Below are positions 43,757 through 52,415 of a DNA stretch of 64,000 nt, one piece after another. A model generated the notes under the pieces. The model did not search any database and had not been told where the DNA came from. It saw only the letters and a list, made by a program, of their open reading frames with translations. This stretch comes from G965218495 sp965218495 (lineage in GTDB: Bacteria; Bacteroidota; Rhodothermia; Rhodothermales; Bin80): contig OZ244626.1 of assembly GCA_965218495.1 (NCBI GenBank), forward strand, positions 1,612,001-1,676,000. The letters run 5' to 3'. The position numbers were made by a program, and so were the translations under genes. Each line of letters opens with the position of its first letter. Position 1 is the first letter of the stretch.

Positions 43757-45136
43757 ATGGCTCTTGCAGATACTCGTGGCCAATGGAGTGGGCAGTTGGG
43801 CTTTGTCCTGGCAGCCTCTGGGTCCGCGATCGGGCTCGGGAATATCTGGCGCTTCCCTTACTCTGTAGGCGAAGGGGGCGGCGGCCTTTTCGTGCTGATC
43901 TACCTCTTTTTCGTGTTGCTGATCGGCGTACCCGTCATGTTCGCAGAGTTGTCGGTCGGGCGCGCAACTAATCGTAACCCGGTGGGCGCGTTCAAGGCGC
44001 TGGTGCCAAAATCACTGTGGCCCGCCTTGGGCGGGCTCGGCGTTTTGACAGGTTTCTGTATTCTGGCATTCTATTCCGTGGTAGCGGGCTGGGCACTGGG
44101 ATACCTGTTCAGTTCGGTTACGGGCGGCCTTACCAGTGCTGTTGACGGTGATTCAAGCGGCGCAATTTTTACCGCCCTCATCGGAAGCCCGGCGCAGGCC
44201 ATCATATTGACCACCATCTTCATGGCAGTCACGGTGGTGGTGGTGCGCGGAGGGATATCTAGCGGCATTGAGCGCATGACCACAATCCTCATGCCCATCC
44301 TGTTCGTCCTGCTCCTGGTCCTGGCCGGGCGTGCCATTACGCTGGACGGCGGAATGGACGGCTTAGTGTACCTGTTCAAGCCGGACTTTTCGGAATTGAG
44401 TATTCCTGTGGTTATGTCGGCGCTGGGTCAGGCAATGTTCAGCCTGAGCCTCGGCATGGGGGCAATGATCACCTACGGGTCCTACCTGTCCAACAAGACC
44501 AACCTCTGGAAAGCAGGAGCTTCCGTTGCCGGTTTCGATACGCTCATCGCTATCCTGGCCGGGCTTATCATCTTCCCCGCTCTCTTCTCAGTAGGAGCGG
44601 AGCCGACCGCGGGCCCCGGGCTGGTATTCGTTGTGCTGCCCACCATCTTCAACAGCATGCCGCTGGGAAGCATCGTGGCAGTCCTGTTCTTCTCGCTGTT
44701 AGCAATTGCCGCCTTAACATCTACCGTCAGCCTGCTGGAGGTCGTCGTTGCCTATTTCGTCGATGAACGAGGGTGGAATCGTACCCGATCTGCCTTCCTG
44801 ATAGCTGGCGGATGCTTGGCCCTTGCCATTCCTTCGGCGCTGTCACAAGGCGCCGTCCCGGCCCTGGGCGAAGGTGGCATCTTCGGTTGGGACTTCCTGA
44901 CGCTCAACAACAACATCTGGGGCAATTACTCGCTGAGCATTGGTGCAATGCTGATCTGCGTGTTTGTGGGCTGGAAGTGGGGAAAAGCCAAATTCGTTGA
45001 CTCACTCGAAGAAGGCGGCGACAGGCGATACCCACTGCCCGGGCCAGCTGTGGTGGTGTTTCTTGTCAAATTCATTTGCCCACTGGCAATACTGGGAACG
45101 CTAGTTTACATCGTAGTAACAGGGTCCTACTTCTAG
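43757..45136 (+). CDS. sodium-dependent NSS-family symporter
   Basis: 459 residues, about 11-12 membrane helices. The first helix has the family signature GFVLAASGSAIGLGNIWRFP, including the unwound GxxxGLGN segment that forms the sodium and substrate sites, followed by GGGLFVLIYLFFVLLIGVPV. Members (LeuT, TnaT, MhsT types) import amino acids or related amines with sodium; substrate cannot be read here. It stands alone between the RRM gene and a terminator-like hairpin. Confidence 0.93.
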   Translation: MALADTRGQWSGQLGFVLAASGSAIGLGNIWRFPYSVGEGGGGLFVLIYLFFVLLIGVPVMFAELSVGRATNRNPVGAFKALVPKSLWPALGGLGVLTGFCILAFYSVVAGWALGYLFSSVTGGLTSAVDGDSSGAIFTALIGSPAQAIILTTIFMAVTVVVVRGGISSGIERMTTILMPILFVLLLVLAGRAITLDGGMDGLVYLFKPDFSELSIPVVMSALGQAMFSLSLGMGAMITYGSYLSNKTNLWKAGASVAGFDTLIAILAGLIIFPALFSVGAEPTAGPGLVFVVLPTIFNSMPLGSIVAVLFFSLLAIAALTSTVSLLEVVVAYFVDERGWNRTRSAFLIAGGCLALAIPSALSQGAVPALGEGGIFGWDFLTLNNNIWGNYSLSIGAMLICVFVGWKWGKAKFVDSLEEGGDRRYPLPGPAVVVFLVKFICPLAILGTLVYIVVTGSYF

Positions 45137-45146
45137 GGTATCTACA

Positions 45147-45172
45147 GGGACGCCTGAGTGCTCAGGTGTCCC
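45147..45172 (+). terminator. strong hairpin after the NSS gene
   Basis: Arms GGGACGCCTGAG and CTCAGGTGTCCC (one G-T pair) around a 2-nt loop, 11 bp past the stop codon. No T-tract follows. It may end or attenuate transcription before the next gene, 25 bp on. Confidence 0.6.
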
Positions 45173-45197
45173 TCGCGGCAGCTCCCGCAGTACAACG

Positions 45198-46559
45198 TTG
45201 GAATCCGAACCTCCCTTAGAACCTCTTCTCGCATCGCTGCTGGCATTGATCAGCGCACCGGTTATCGCCGGTGTAGCGGCCTTTGTCCTGCTGCTTGTCG
45301 TCAGTGCCATCGTCTCGGGATCTGAGGTTGCACTCTTCTCGCTTGATACGGCCAAGAAAGAGACCCTTGCCCGGAGGAAAGACGGCGCGAGTGAACGGGT
45401 ACTCGCGCTCTTGGCTAAGCCGCAGCATGTGCTGATCACCATCCTGGTGCTCAACACGATGGTCAACGTGTCCGCAGCCATCCTCGCCGCGCTGGGCACG
45501 GAGCGCATCGCGGAGAACTTTGGACTGGATCGCAAAATCGTTTTTCTGCTCGAGATCTTCGTGCTTACATTCGTGCTGCTTGTAGTAGGTGAAATCACGC
45601 CAAAGCTGATTGCGTCCCGCCATGCGGTGACCTACAGCCGCCTGGTAGCTCGTCCGCTGCGCATAGCCTACGTATTGCTCTACCCCATCGTAGCAATTCT
45701 TGCGGCTTGGATGCAACGCACACAAAAGGGCTTCTACCGCTGGGTGCTTCCAGATCAGCCTGAAATGCTCTCGCCACAGGACCTCAAAGTCATGGCCGAA
45801 ATCGGCATGGACCATGGAACCATCGAAGAAGACGAACACGTGTGGATCAACTCGATCCTTGAATTTGGCGATACGCCAGTGCGTGCGATCATGATTAACC
45901 GGCTGGATATCACGGCACTCAGTGTCCGGGCATCGTTGACCGAAGCGCTCGCACTCATCCGCTCCTCCGGTCATTCCAGGCTCCCTCTCTACATAGGGCA
46001 CCTGGACAGCATCCTGGGAATCATCTATGCCAAGGACCTGCTGCCCTACCTGACCCCCGGCCAGAATCGGACGCAAGTTGACTGGTCCCAGCTCATGCGG
46101 CCACCCATGTTCGTTCCGCAAAACAAGAAGCTGGACGCCCTGCTGCTGGACTTCCAGGAAAAGAAGACACACCTGGCCATCGTAGTGGACGAATACGGTG
46201 GCACGGCAGGCCTCGTCACGCTGGAAGATGTCCTCGAAGAAGTCGTGGGCGATATCCAGGACGAGCACGACAGCACCAAGGAGTCGTTTGTCGAGCACCT
46301 GCACGGGAACCACTACCGCGTCGATGCGCGCATCGACCTTGATGACCTGAACACCCTGTTGGGGCTCTCACTGGATACCGAAAGCTTTGCCTTTGAAACC
46401 CTCGGTGGCCTCGTCTTCCACCTGGCCGGCGACATACCTGAAGAGGGCTACCAGATCACTTTTGACAGACTGCACATGATCGTTGATTCCGTGGTTAACA
46501 ACAGAATCGGGCTGGTTCGTGTGCATAGCGTGGCCCTTGAGGGCTCGGAATCTCCATAG
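45198..46559 (+). CDS. CNNM/CorC-type membrane protein with CBS pair
   Basis: 453 residues from a TTG start at 45198. An N-terminal DUF21/CNNM membrane domain (about 1-180, with FVLLLVVSAIVSGSEVALFSLD and FVLLVVGEITPKLIASRHA) is followed by a CBS pair (about 205-330, RAIMINRLDITALSVR and LAIVVDEYGGTAGLVTLEDVLEEVVGDI) and a CorC/HlyC domain (about 355-440, LHGNHYRVDARIDLDDLN). The family is annotated as hemolysin-like, but most members affect Mg2+ or Co2+ efflux. Start choice: no ATG in a better position. Confidence 0.9.
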   Translation: MESEPPLEPLLASLLALISAPVIAGVAAFVLLLVVSAIVSGSEVALFSLDTAKKETLARRKDGASERVLALLAKPQHVLITILVLNTMVNVSAAILAALGTERIAENFGLDRKIVFLLEIFVLTFVLLVVGEITPKLIASRHAVTYSRLVARPLRIAYVLLYPIVAILAAWMQRTQKGFYRWVLPDQPEMLSPQDLKVMAEIGMDHGTIEEDEHVWINSILEFGDTPVRAIMINRLDITALSVRASLTEALALIRSSGHSRLPLYIGHLDSILGIIYAKDLLPYLTPGQNRTQVDWSQLMRPPMFVPQNKKLDALLLDFQEKKTHLAIVVDEYGGTAGLVTLEDVLEEVVGDIQDEHDSTKESFVEHLHGNHYRVDARIDLDDLNTLLGLSLDTESFAFETLGGLVFHLAGDIPEEGYQITFDRLHMIVDSVVNNRIGLVRVHSVALEGSESP

Positions 46560-47067
46560 GGAAGGCGCATCTTGGCTTGAGTCTGTTCGGTGCCTAAGGG
46601 CTTGGCTGCAACGGTTGCTTTGAGCAGCAAGTGTGCTTTTCAATCTACCACGAAGCTGGCTCGGCAGGCGTAAGATCAGAGGCAGTAAAGTGCTGCGGCG
46701 TTGCAACGCGCGGCAAGACTGTCGTTGGTTTGCATCCCTAAACAACATCGAGGCCCGTTCCGAGGCGCACTATGTTGCCGTGGTGGTCGGTACGCTATGG
46801 CGGCAACTTCTGACCTGCGAAGATACGCTGACTCGATGCCTGTGGCATCGCATCCCTGGGCAGGCTCAATCGGCCGTTGTGCCGCCTCGAATCTCACCGC
46901 CCTCTTGTGGTACGTTTAATAATTGTCGCTGAACACATTGTCATTGACGTTGGACAATTCGTGTCAAAATGCGCGCAACACTGACCGAAAACAGCTCGTC
47001 TACAACTGTTGCGCGCTGTCTATTGAGTCCGGCAGGCACCAAACGGCTGTGACGCGGTTACACACCC
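46560..47067. other. 508-bp intergenic stretch
   Basis: No supported gene. Small overlapping frames lack motifs. The sequence acgtttaataattgtc near 46914 weakly recalls the R2/R3 half-site in inverse, but the block that follows those repeats is absent. Confidence 0.4.
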
Positions 47068-47715
47068 ATGGCACAGCACGCGCAAGGTCCCGAGAACACG
47101 CGTTTTAACCTGCAAGAGGTCGGTGTTGTCGTGGTCGCGCAGTATCATAACCCATCGATTCTCAACCCTGACTTTCTTGTGTCGCACGCGATCGTACCTG
47201 AGGAGTGGCAGGTCGCGGAAACACACACAACGCCGCTTGCATCGGTCGTCAAATACGAGAATGGAGTCAGTTGGCTCGTGGACCAATCGCGGATGACCGT
47301 AGTCGAACGTTGCGAGACCGCGTTCGAAGACAACTACCGAATCCATAGGCCAGTGACCGCGTACTTGAAAGCTCTTCCGTTCGTGCCCTATCGGAGTCTC
47401 GGGCTCAATTTCAAGGTAACGATGCATCGGCCGAATCCCCAACGCTGGCTGATTGAACGGTTTGCGGCGAGTTGGCTGAAGGCAGAACCTATAGTGCTTG
47501 GGATGATACCTAGGTTCGTATTGAGAGCCGGCGGTAATGCTGTGTGCAACATCAGCGTTGTTGGCACACCGCAGAACAACGGGCAAATCAATTCGGACTG
47601 CAATTTCCACCACGAGGGCCCTCTGGATACAAATGGTCTTTGCATGGCCATCGATCGCTGGCCAGAACGTCAGGCATTCGTCGTCTCAGCCTTAACCAAG
47701 CTCTTGGGGACTTGA
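47068..47715 (+). CDS. uncharacterised protein, first of a three-gene operon
   Basis: 215 residues, no signal peptide or membrane helix. Beginning FNLQEVGVVVVAQYHNPSIL, it alternates predicted strands with conserved-looking segments (SWLVDQSRMTVVERCE, YRSLGLNFKVTMHRP, NVSNISVVGTP-like NAVCNISVVGTP). The general build recalls the sporadic TIGR04255-type proteins, which also read W.vd..r..v, but I cannot claim membership. The next gene starts 57 bp downstream on the same strand. Catalytic motifs were not found. Confidence 0.65.
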   Translation: MAQHAQGPENTRFNLQEVGVVVVAQYHNPSILNPDFLVSHAIVPEEWQVAETHTTPLASVVKYENGVSWLVDQSRMTVVERCETAFEDNYRIHRPVTAYLKALPFVPYRSLGLNFKVTMHRPNPQRWLIERFAASWLKAEPIVLGMIPRFVLRAGGNAVCNISVVGTPQNNGQINSDCNFHHEGPLDTNGLCMAIDRWPERQAFVVSALTKLLGT

Positions 47716-47771
47716 CGGACACAAATTCGCAAGCCATCACAGCTAGCCTTAGGCCCGGTCAGGAGAGCATC

Positions 47772-48443
47772 ATGTCTACTTGGCTGATGCCGGTCAAAAA
47801 TGATTTAGTGTTCGACTCAGTTTTCGGAGAGATCGGGACTGGATTGGCGGCCACGCGCCAACTCGCTGCTACAAGTTCAGAAGCAAACTCCGGCAACTGG
47901 GGTGGTGACTGGACTCGGTATTTCGTTGACCACATCATCTATGCACCTCACCAACCTGTTGAAACCAGCTTGGAAGTAAGCATCGACAGTTGGAATCATG
48001 CCAAGGTTGGATATTTCATCGACTGCATCACCCGTGCGACGATGCACGAAGAAATTTTGGCTGTCCTGCCTTTGCTGGGACTTCCGGCTATCGCCGAACG
48101 CCTCAATTATCTCCATGAGATAGCCAGTACCGACGATCCCGACGAACCGGCTATGGAATTCGTGTCGCTGCGTGAGCTGGCGTTGTTTTTCGTGAGCGAG
48201 CCAATTCCACTGGCAGATCCTGCAATCGGGATAGGCCCAGACGGGTTCTTGCAAACCGAGTGGCTCCTGAAAGGTAGCGGGATCCTTGCAATGAAATTCC
48301 TGCCTAACGAACTCATTCAGTTTGCGGCTATCTCAAAATCGACTGGTATTGGCGATAGGGTACTCCGTGTCCAAGGCAAGCTATCGAAGAGCGATGCGCT
48401 GGGTGCGGTGCGTCCGTTTATTCGTGAGGGAAGTCCAGAATGA
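47772..48443 (+). CDS. uncharacterised protein, second of three
   Basis: About 223 residues from ATG 47772 (MSTWLMPVKNDL). An N-terminal half without familiar motifs (YFIDCITRATMHEEILAVLP) is followed by a C-terminal beta-rich unit IGIGPDGFLQTEWLLKGSGI then LAMKFLPNELIQFAAIS, a pattern that recurs in sporadic accessory proteins I cannot name. The stop overlaps the third gene's ATG as ATGA (48440-48443), showing tight coupling. Frame +3 continues upstream without a better start. Confidence 0.65.
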   Translation: MSTWLMPVKNDLVFDSVFGEIGTGLAATRQLAATSSEANSGNWGGDWTRYFVDHIIYAPHQPVETSLEVSIDSWNHAKVGYFIDCITRATMHEEILAVLPLLGLPAIAERLNYLHEIASTDDPDEPAMEFVSLRELALFFVSEPIPLADPAIGIGPDGFLQTEWLLKGSGILAMKFLPNELIQFAAISKSTGIGDRVLRVQGKLSKSDALGAVRPFIREGSPE

Positions 48444-48871
48444 CTGGCGATCCGCTGCCTCGCGAGGATAATGTTTCGCGGTACTGCAGGCCGGGAGCTG
48501 TCGATAAGGGCCTACCAATGGCGGCCGCGTTCGAACCCAAGACCGGAGAGGAATACCTTTCAGTCAACTGGCTCGAGTTTTTTGGTGCCCAAGATCTTAA
48601 GGCAGCTGTCGACTGTGTTCGCGACGCATTCCTCAAGAAAGGCTACCGTGTCCGACCTAAAGGTGCGTTCGCTACTTTGAATGTCGGAGCTGCTATAAAT
48701 GCGGTTTCGGAGGCTGCGGCAGGCCTCGCGCGCATTGAGCATCTACCCCTCGCCAACGACGAATCGCACAGCGGCATTTTCGGATATACCGCGGACGACA
48801 AGTTTGCAGTCGCCGTTGGGCTCAAGCTTCTGATCACCGCTCAGGATGTGCATCCGGCCAAGCGAACGTAA
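48440..48871 (+). CDS. uncharacterised protein, third of three
   Basis: 143 residues. Distinctive segments are EYLSVNWLEFFGAQD, a predicted helix DCVRDAFLKKG, FATLNVGAAI and the C-terminal DESHSGIFGYTADDKFAVAVGLKLL. The same signature (LSVNWLE.F, LNVG, D.SHSGI.GY) is known to me from conserved hypothetical proteins in scattered bacteria, usually beside genes like the two upstream. No known catalytic motif. It presumably works with its partners in a complex. Confidence 0.65.
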   Translation: MTGDPLPREDNVSRYCRPGAVDKGLPMAAAFEPKTGEEYLSVNWLEFFGAQDLKAAVDCVRDAFLKKGYRVRPKGAFATLNVGAAINAVSEAAAGLARIEHLPLANDESHSGIFGYTADDKFAVAVGLKLLITAQDVHPAKRT

Positions 48872-49141
48872 GCGCCTTACGCACCACGGGGAGCGTGGCG
48901 CCGGTTCGTCGTGCCCGCACTCTTGGCAAGGCGTTGGGCCTGTGACATCACATGCCAAAGCCGAAAGCGCCCCGCTTCCGTCCGTGCTACACGCGGCAAA
49001 CAAGCCCAAATTAGCAAGGCGCTGATACTAAAAAATGAACTAGATGGAGGTAAAGCAATTGGCGCTCAATGCTTAACTTTAGTGTGGTAGTCCCGTATCG
49101 GTACCTTTGATCGCCAGCCTTGCACCGCCAATCGCCGATTC
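48872..49141. other. purF upstream region
   Basis: No gene; contains the purF leader. No purine-riboswitch or other structured element was recognised by eye. Confidence 0.4.
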
Positions 49142-50629
49142 ATGAACGCAGCACATGACAACTGCGGCGTCTTCGGCATATTCAACATGCCGGATGCAGC
49201 GCGCCTAACCTACTTTGGGCTGCACGCGCTACAGCACCGTGGCCAGGAATCTTGCGGCATCGTAACCTCGACATACGACGAGCACAAGAAGCGACGCGTA
49301 ATGCCCGCACGCCGTGACTTTGGGCTGGTCCTGGACGTGTTCAACGATCCTAGCATCTTTGACAACCAGTTGCTGGGCGATGCGGCTGTCGGACACACGC
49401 GCTACTCCACAACGGGGTCAGCACAAAACCGGAGCAACATCCAGCCCTTTAACGTCCACTATAAGGACGGTAACCTGGCTGTGGCTCACAATGGCAACCT
49501 TTCCAATGCGCGTGAGCTCCGGCGTGCATTTAGCGAGCGCGGGACGCTGTTCCAGTCAACGTCGGACACCGAGCACATCCTGCACCTGATCGCTACAAGC
49601 CGTCGCAAAAAGCAGATTGACCAGATCATTGACGCACTGATTCAGCTGGAGGGCGGCTTTGCGCTTGTGCTGCTGACCGACGACCGCCTGATAGCTGTGC
49701 GGGACCCCAACGGCTTTCGGCCGCTAGCGCTGGGCCGTTACAGGGCACCCGGACGGACCGCCTACTGCGTCGCAAGCGAGACATGCGCCTTTGACATGAT
49801 TGGCGCGACCTATGTCCGGGACGTCGAGCCGGGAGAGATACTTATCATCGATCGTGAAGCGTGCGCCACGGGAGAGTTCCAAAGCATCCACCTGCCGGCA
49901 CGCTATGGCATCAGTCAGTGCATCTTTGAGTATGTCTACTTCTCGAGGCCGGACTCCAGGGTCTACGGCGAGATGGTCGACAAAGTCAGGCGCAAGATCG
50001 GCAAGCAACTTGCTCATGATGCGCCGGTCCCACGCGTGAAGACTGAAGAGAGGTCACCCATCGTCATTTCCGTGCCGGACTCCTCCAACACGGCCACGCT
50101 GGGCTACGTGAATGAGTGCCACAAACTGGGGTACCGGTGCCGCTACGAGATAGGGCTCATACGGAATCACTACATTGGGCGCACCTTTATCGCGCCCGGC
50201 CAGGATAAGCGCGAGATGCAGGTCCGGTGCAAATTCAACACCGTTGACGGCGTGCTAAGGGACCGCATCGTTGTGGTAGTGGACGACTCCATCGTTCGGG
50301 GTACCACCGCCAAGCTGCTCGTCAAGATGATCCGGAAGGCTGGTGCCAAGCAGGTCCACTTCCGGGTGACATCCCCAAGGGTAGTAAGCCCCTGCTTTTA
50401 CGGAATGGACTTCCCGAGCCATGGCGAATTGATCGCGAACAAATTCGATAGTGTTGAGGCCTTGGGCCGGTGGCTTGATGTGGACACCCTGGACTACCTC
50501 TCTGTGGAAGGCCTCATGACGGCCGTCCAGCGCGGTAACCAGGAATCGAAGGGCTTTTGCAATGCCTGCTTTACGGCCAACTATCCGGTGCCCATCGAGC
50601 TGGGTGTGTCGAAGGAAGAGAACGATTGA
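49142..50629 (+). CDS. purF: amidophosphoribosyltransferase
   Basis: 495 residues, standard length. It catalyses the first committed step of purine synthesis: PRPP plus glutamine to 5-phosphoribosylamine. After a short propeptide of seven residues, the catalytic nucleophile is Cys8 in NCGVFGIF, followed by LQHRGQESCG. The phosphoribosyltransferase part has the PRPP loop VVVVDDSIVRGTT at about residues 376-388 and RVTSPRVVSPCFYGMDFP, whose Cys may bind an iron-sulfur cluster or be structural. Cytoplasmic. It stands alone here, without other pur genes. Confidence 0.95.
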   Translation: MNAAHDNCGVFGIFNMPDAARLTYFGLHALQHRGQESCGIVTSTYDEHKKRRVMPARRDFGLVLDVFNDPSIFDNQLLGDAAVGHTRYSTTGSAQNRSNIQPFNVHYKDGNLAVAHNGNLSNARELRRAFSERGTLFQSTSDTEHILHLIATSRRKKQIDQIIDALIQLEGGFALVLLTDDRLIAVRDPNGFRPLALGRYRAPGRTAYCVASETCAFDMIGATYVRDVEPGEILIIDREACATGEFQSIHLPARYGISQCIFEYVYFSRPDSRVYGEMVDKVRRKIGKQLAHDAPVPRVKTEERSPIVISVPDSSNTATLGYVNECHKLGYRCRYEIGLIRNHYIGRTFIAPGQDKREMQVRCKFNTVDGVLRDRIVVVVDDSIVRGTTAKLLVKMIRKAGAKQVHFRVTSPRVVSPCFYGMDFPSHGELIANKFDSVEALGRWLDVDTLDYLSVEGLMTAVQRGNQESKGFCNACFTANYPVPIELGVSKEEND

Positions 50630-50637
50630 GTTGTTGG

Positions 50638-51104
50638 CTAGCGCAGCTCTTCCGGCAAATCACAGTCCTTCCCGCGGTTGGTATCTGCCAGTTGCACAAT
50701 CTTCCAGTCTTCGCCGTCCCGATTGAGCACCATCGACTTGACGCCGCAATGGCTTAGCGTCTCCCCAGACAGAAAGCAAACTCCATCCACGCTGTGGCCA
50801 AGCGCCCGTCTACCATGATCTTCACGTCCCAGATCTGCTCGTTCCACACCTGGTCGTGTGGCCTGCCGACCGCACGTGCAAAGCCTGTGCTGGGGTTGGT
50901 CCTGAATCCCTGATCCGTCGCGCTCCCCAACATAGCACTATCGTAGAATACGCTGGCTACCATGGTGCTGTCTCCAGCACGCATGCCGTCAAAGAGCCGG
51001 TCTACCGTGGCACGCACCTACTCTTCTGGCGTTTGAGTAATAAGCGCAGTAGGCGTCAACAGGAGAGCAAAGGCGAAGGCGAACGTACGCGTAGCTGTGT
51101 GCAA
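50638..51104 (-). pseudogene. secreted NTF2/SnoaL-like protein, two lesions
   Basis: From a TTG at 51104 the minus strand encodes a signal peptide (FAFAFALLLTPTALITQ), then an in-frame TAG at 51020-51018. It continues VRATVDRLFDGMRAGDSTMV to FAFCLG and shifts frame at about 50762, resuming ETLSHCGVKSMVLNRDGEDW and ending CDLPEELR. The fold pattern (VDRLFDGMRAGD..., DGRLATAWMEFAF, SHCGV, W.IVQL.DT) is that of DUF4440/NTF2-like proteins. Two independent defects make it non-functional. The stop is only 9 bp past the convergent purF stop. Confidence 0.78.
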
Positions 51105-51232
51105 TTGGATCTTGTGGATTCAGAATCGTACCAAGGTAAGTCGCGGGCGCCAGCTTTGCACGCCGCTCAGCGCCTCGCCACCTCGGGCAGAAAACGGAAT
51201 AGCCTACCAGGTACCTCGACAGACTTGACACT

Positions 51233-52375
51233 ATGCCAACAGCCACGACTCTGTCCGAATCGGAACTACGCCACTACCACCGGCAGCTCTCCCTGGGTGA
51301 GGTTGGACTTCGCGGTCAGCAGAAGCTGAAGGACGCGTCCGTGCTCATCGTAGGCGCCGGTGGACTGGGTTCTCCGTTGGCGCTGTACTTGGCGGCAGCA
51401 GGCGTAGGGCACCTGGGCCTGGTGGACTTTGACGTGGTGGAAGTGACCAACCTCCACCGGCAGGTGCTGCACAATGCCCGAGACCTTGGCAGGCAGAAGG
51501 TGATAGCTGCGCGCGAAAAGCTCCGCGACCTCAACCCGCATATCACGATCGAAGCCCTCCCCATGCGCCTTTCCAAGAGCAATGCATTGGGCATCATTGA
51601 TCGCTTTGATGTAGTCGCCGATGGCACTGACAACTTTCCTGCGCGGTACTTGATCAATGACGCGTGTGTGCTGACGAAGACGCCGAACGTGTACGGATCC
51701 ATCTACCAGTTCGAGGGGCAAGTGTCCGTTTTTGGTGCACCTTCAGGGCCGTGCTACCGGTGCCTGTACCCTACCCCGCCACCGCCCGATCTGGTGCCGT
51801 CATGCGCCGAAGGCGGTGTCTTGGGTGTCCTACCCGGCATTGTGGGCTGCCTTCAGTCGACCGAGGTCATTAAGCTGCTACTTGGAATCGGCGCTCCACT
51901 TGTCGGACGCATGCTGCTGGTTGATGCGCTTGGGGCCACATTTCATTCGCTTGCGGTGCGCCCTTCTCCTGCATGTGCTGTTTGTGGCGATACTCCCACC
52001 ATCACCGGCCTGGTTGACTATGAGGCATTCTGCGGGGTGGGCGCTGCCAATGTCCCCGAAATCTCCGTGCAAACGCTGCAGCGGCTACGCCAACGCGGAC
52101 ACGCGCCGCTCGTCTTGGACGTTCGTCACGCATTTGAAGCGGACATCGCCTCCTTGGGCGCGGACCTGCTGATTCCACTGCCGGAGCTAAGCCTGCGGCT
52201 GGCCGAATTGGACTGTCACCGCAAAGACCTCGTCGTAGTACACTGCCGCTCCGGCGCGCGCTCCAGGAAGGCCGTCCGAATGCTGGAGGACGCAGGCTTT
52301 TCGAATGTGGTAAGCCTCGCCGGCGGCATCCAGGCTTGGAGTCGGGACGTGGATGCTACGGTTCCCGTCTACTAA
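51233..52375 (+). CDS. moeB: MoeB/ThiF-type adenylyltransferase with rhodanese domain
   Basis: 380 residues: residues 1-250 form an E1-like adenylating domain with the ATP site GAGGLGSPLALYLAAAGVG, the conserved Asp in ADGTDNFPARYLIND, a Zn site from CYRC and CAVC, and the catalytic Cys in PSCAEGGVLG. Residues about 275-380 form a rhodanese domain with the active Cys in VVHCRSGARSRKA. The enzyme activates the C-terminus of a ubiquitin-like sulfur carrier (MoaD/ThiS) and can pass sulfur, serving molybdopterin, thiamine or thiouridine pathways. No MoaD/ThiS gene is nearby. Confidence 0.92.
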   Translation: MPTATTLSESELRHYHRQLSLGEVGLRGQQKLKDASVLIVGAGGLGSPLALYLAAAGVGHLGLVDFDVVEVTNLHRQVLHNARDLGRQKVIAAREKLRDLNPHITIEALPMRLSKSNALGIIDRFDVVADGTDNFPARYLINDACVLTKTPNVYGSIYQFEGQVSVFGAPSGPCYRCLYPTPPPPDLVPSCAEGGVLGVLPGIVGCLQSTEVIKLLLGIGAPLVGRMLLVDALGATFHSLAVRPSPACAVCGDTPTITGLVDYEAFCGVGAANVPEISVQTLQRLRQRGHAPLVLDVRHAFEADIASLGADLLIPLPELSLRLAELDCHRKDLVVVHCRSGARSRKAVRMLEDAGFSNVVSLAGGIQAWSRDVDATVPVY

Positions 52376-52415
52376 GTGCTCGCTGCAGAAAGGCCCACTG
52401 GGCCCATATTCTGCA

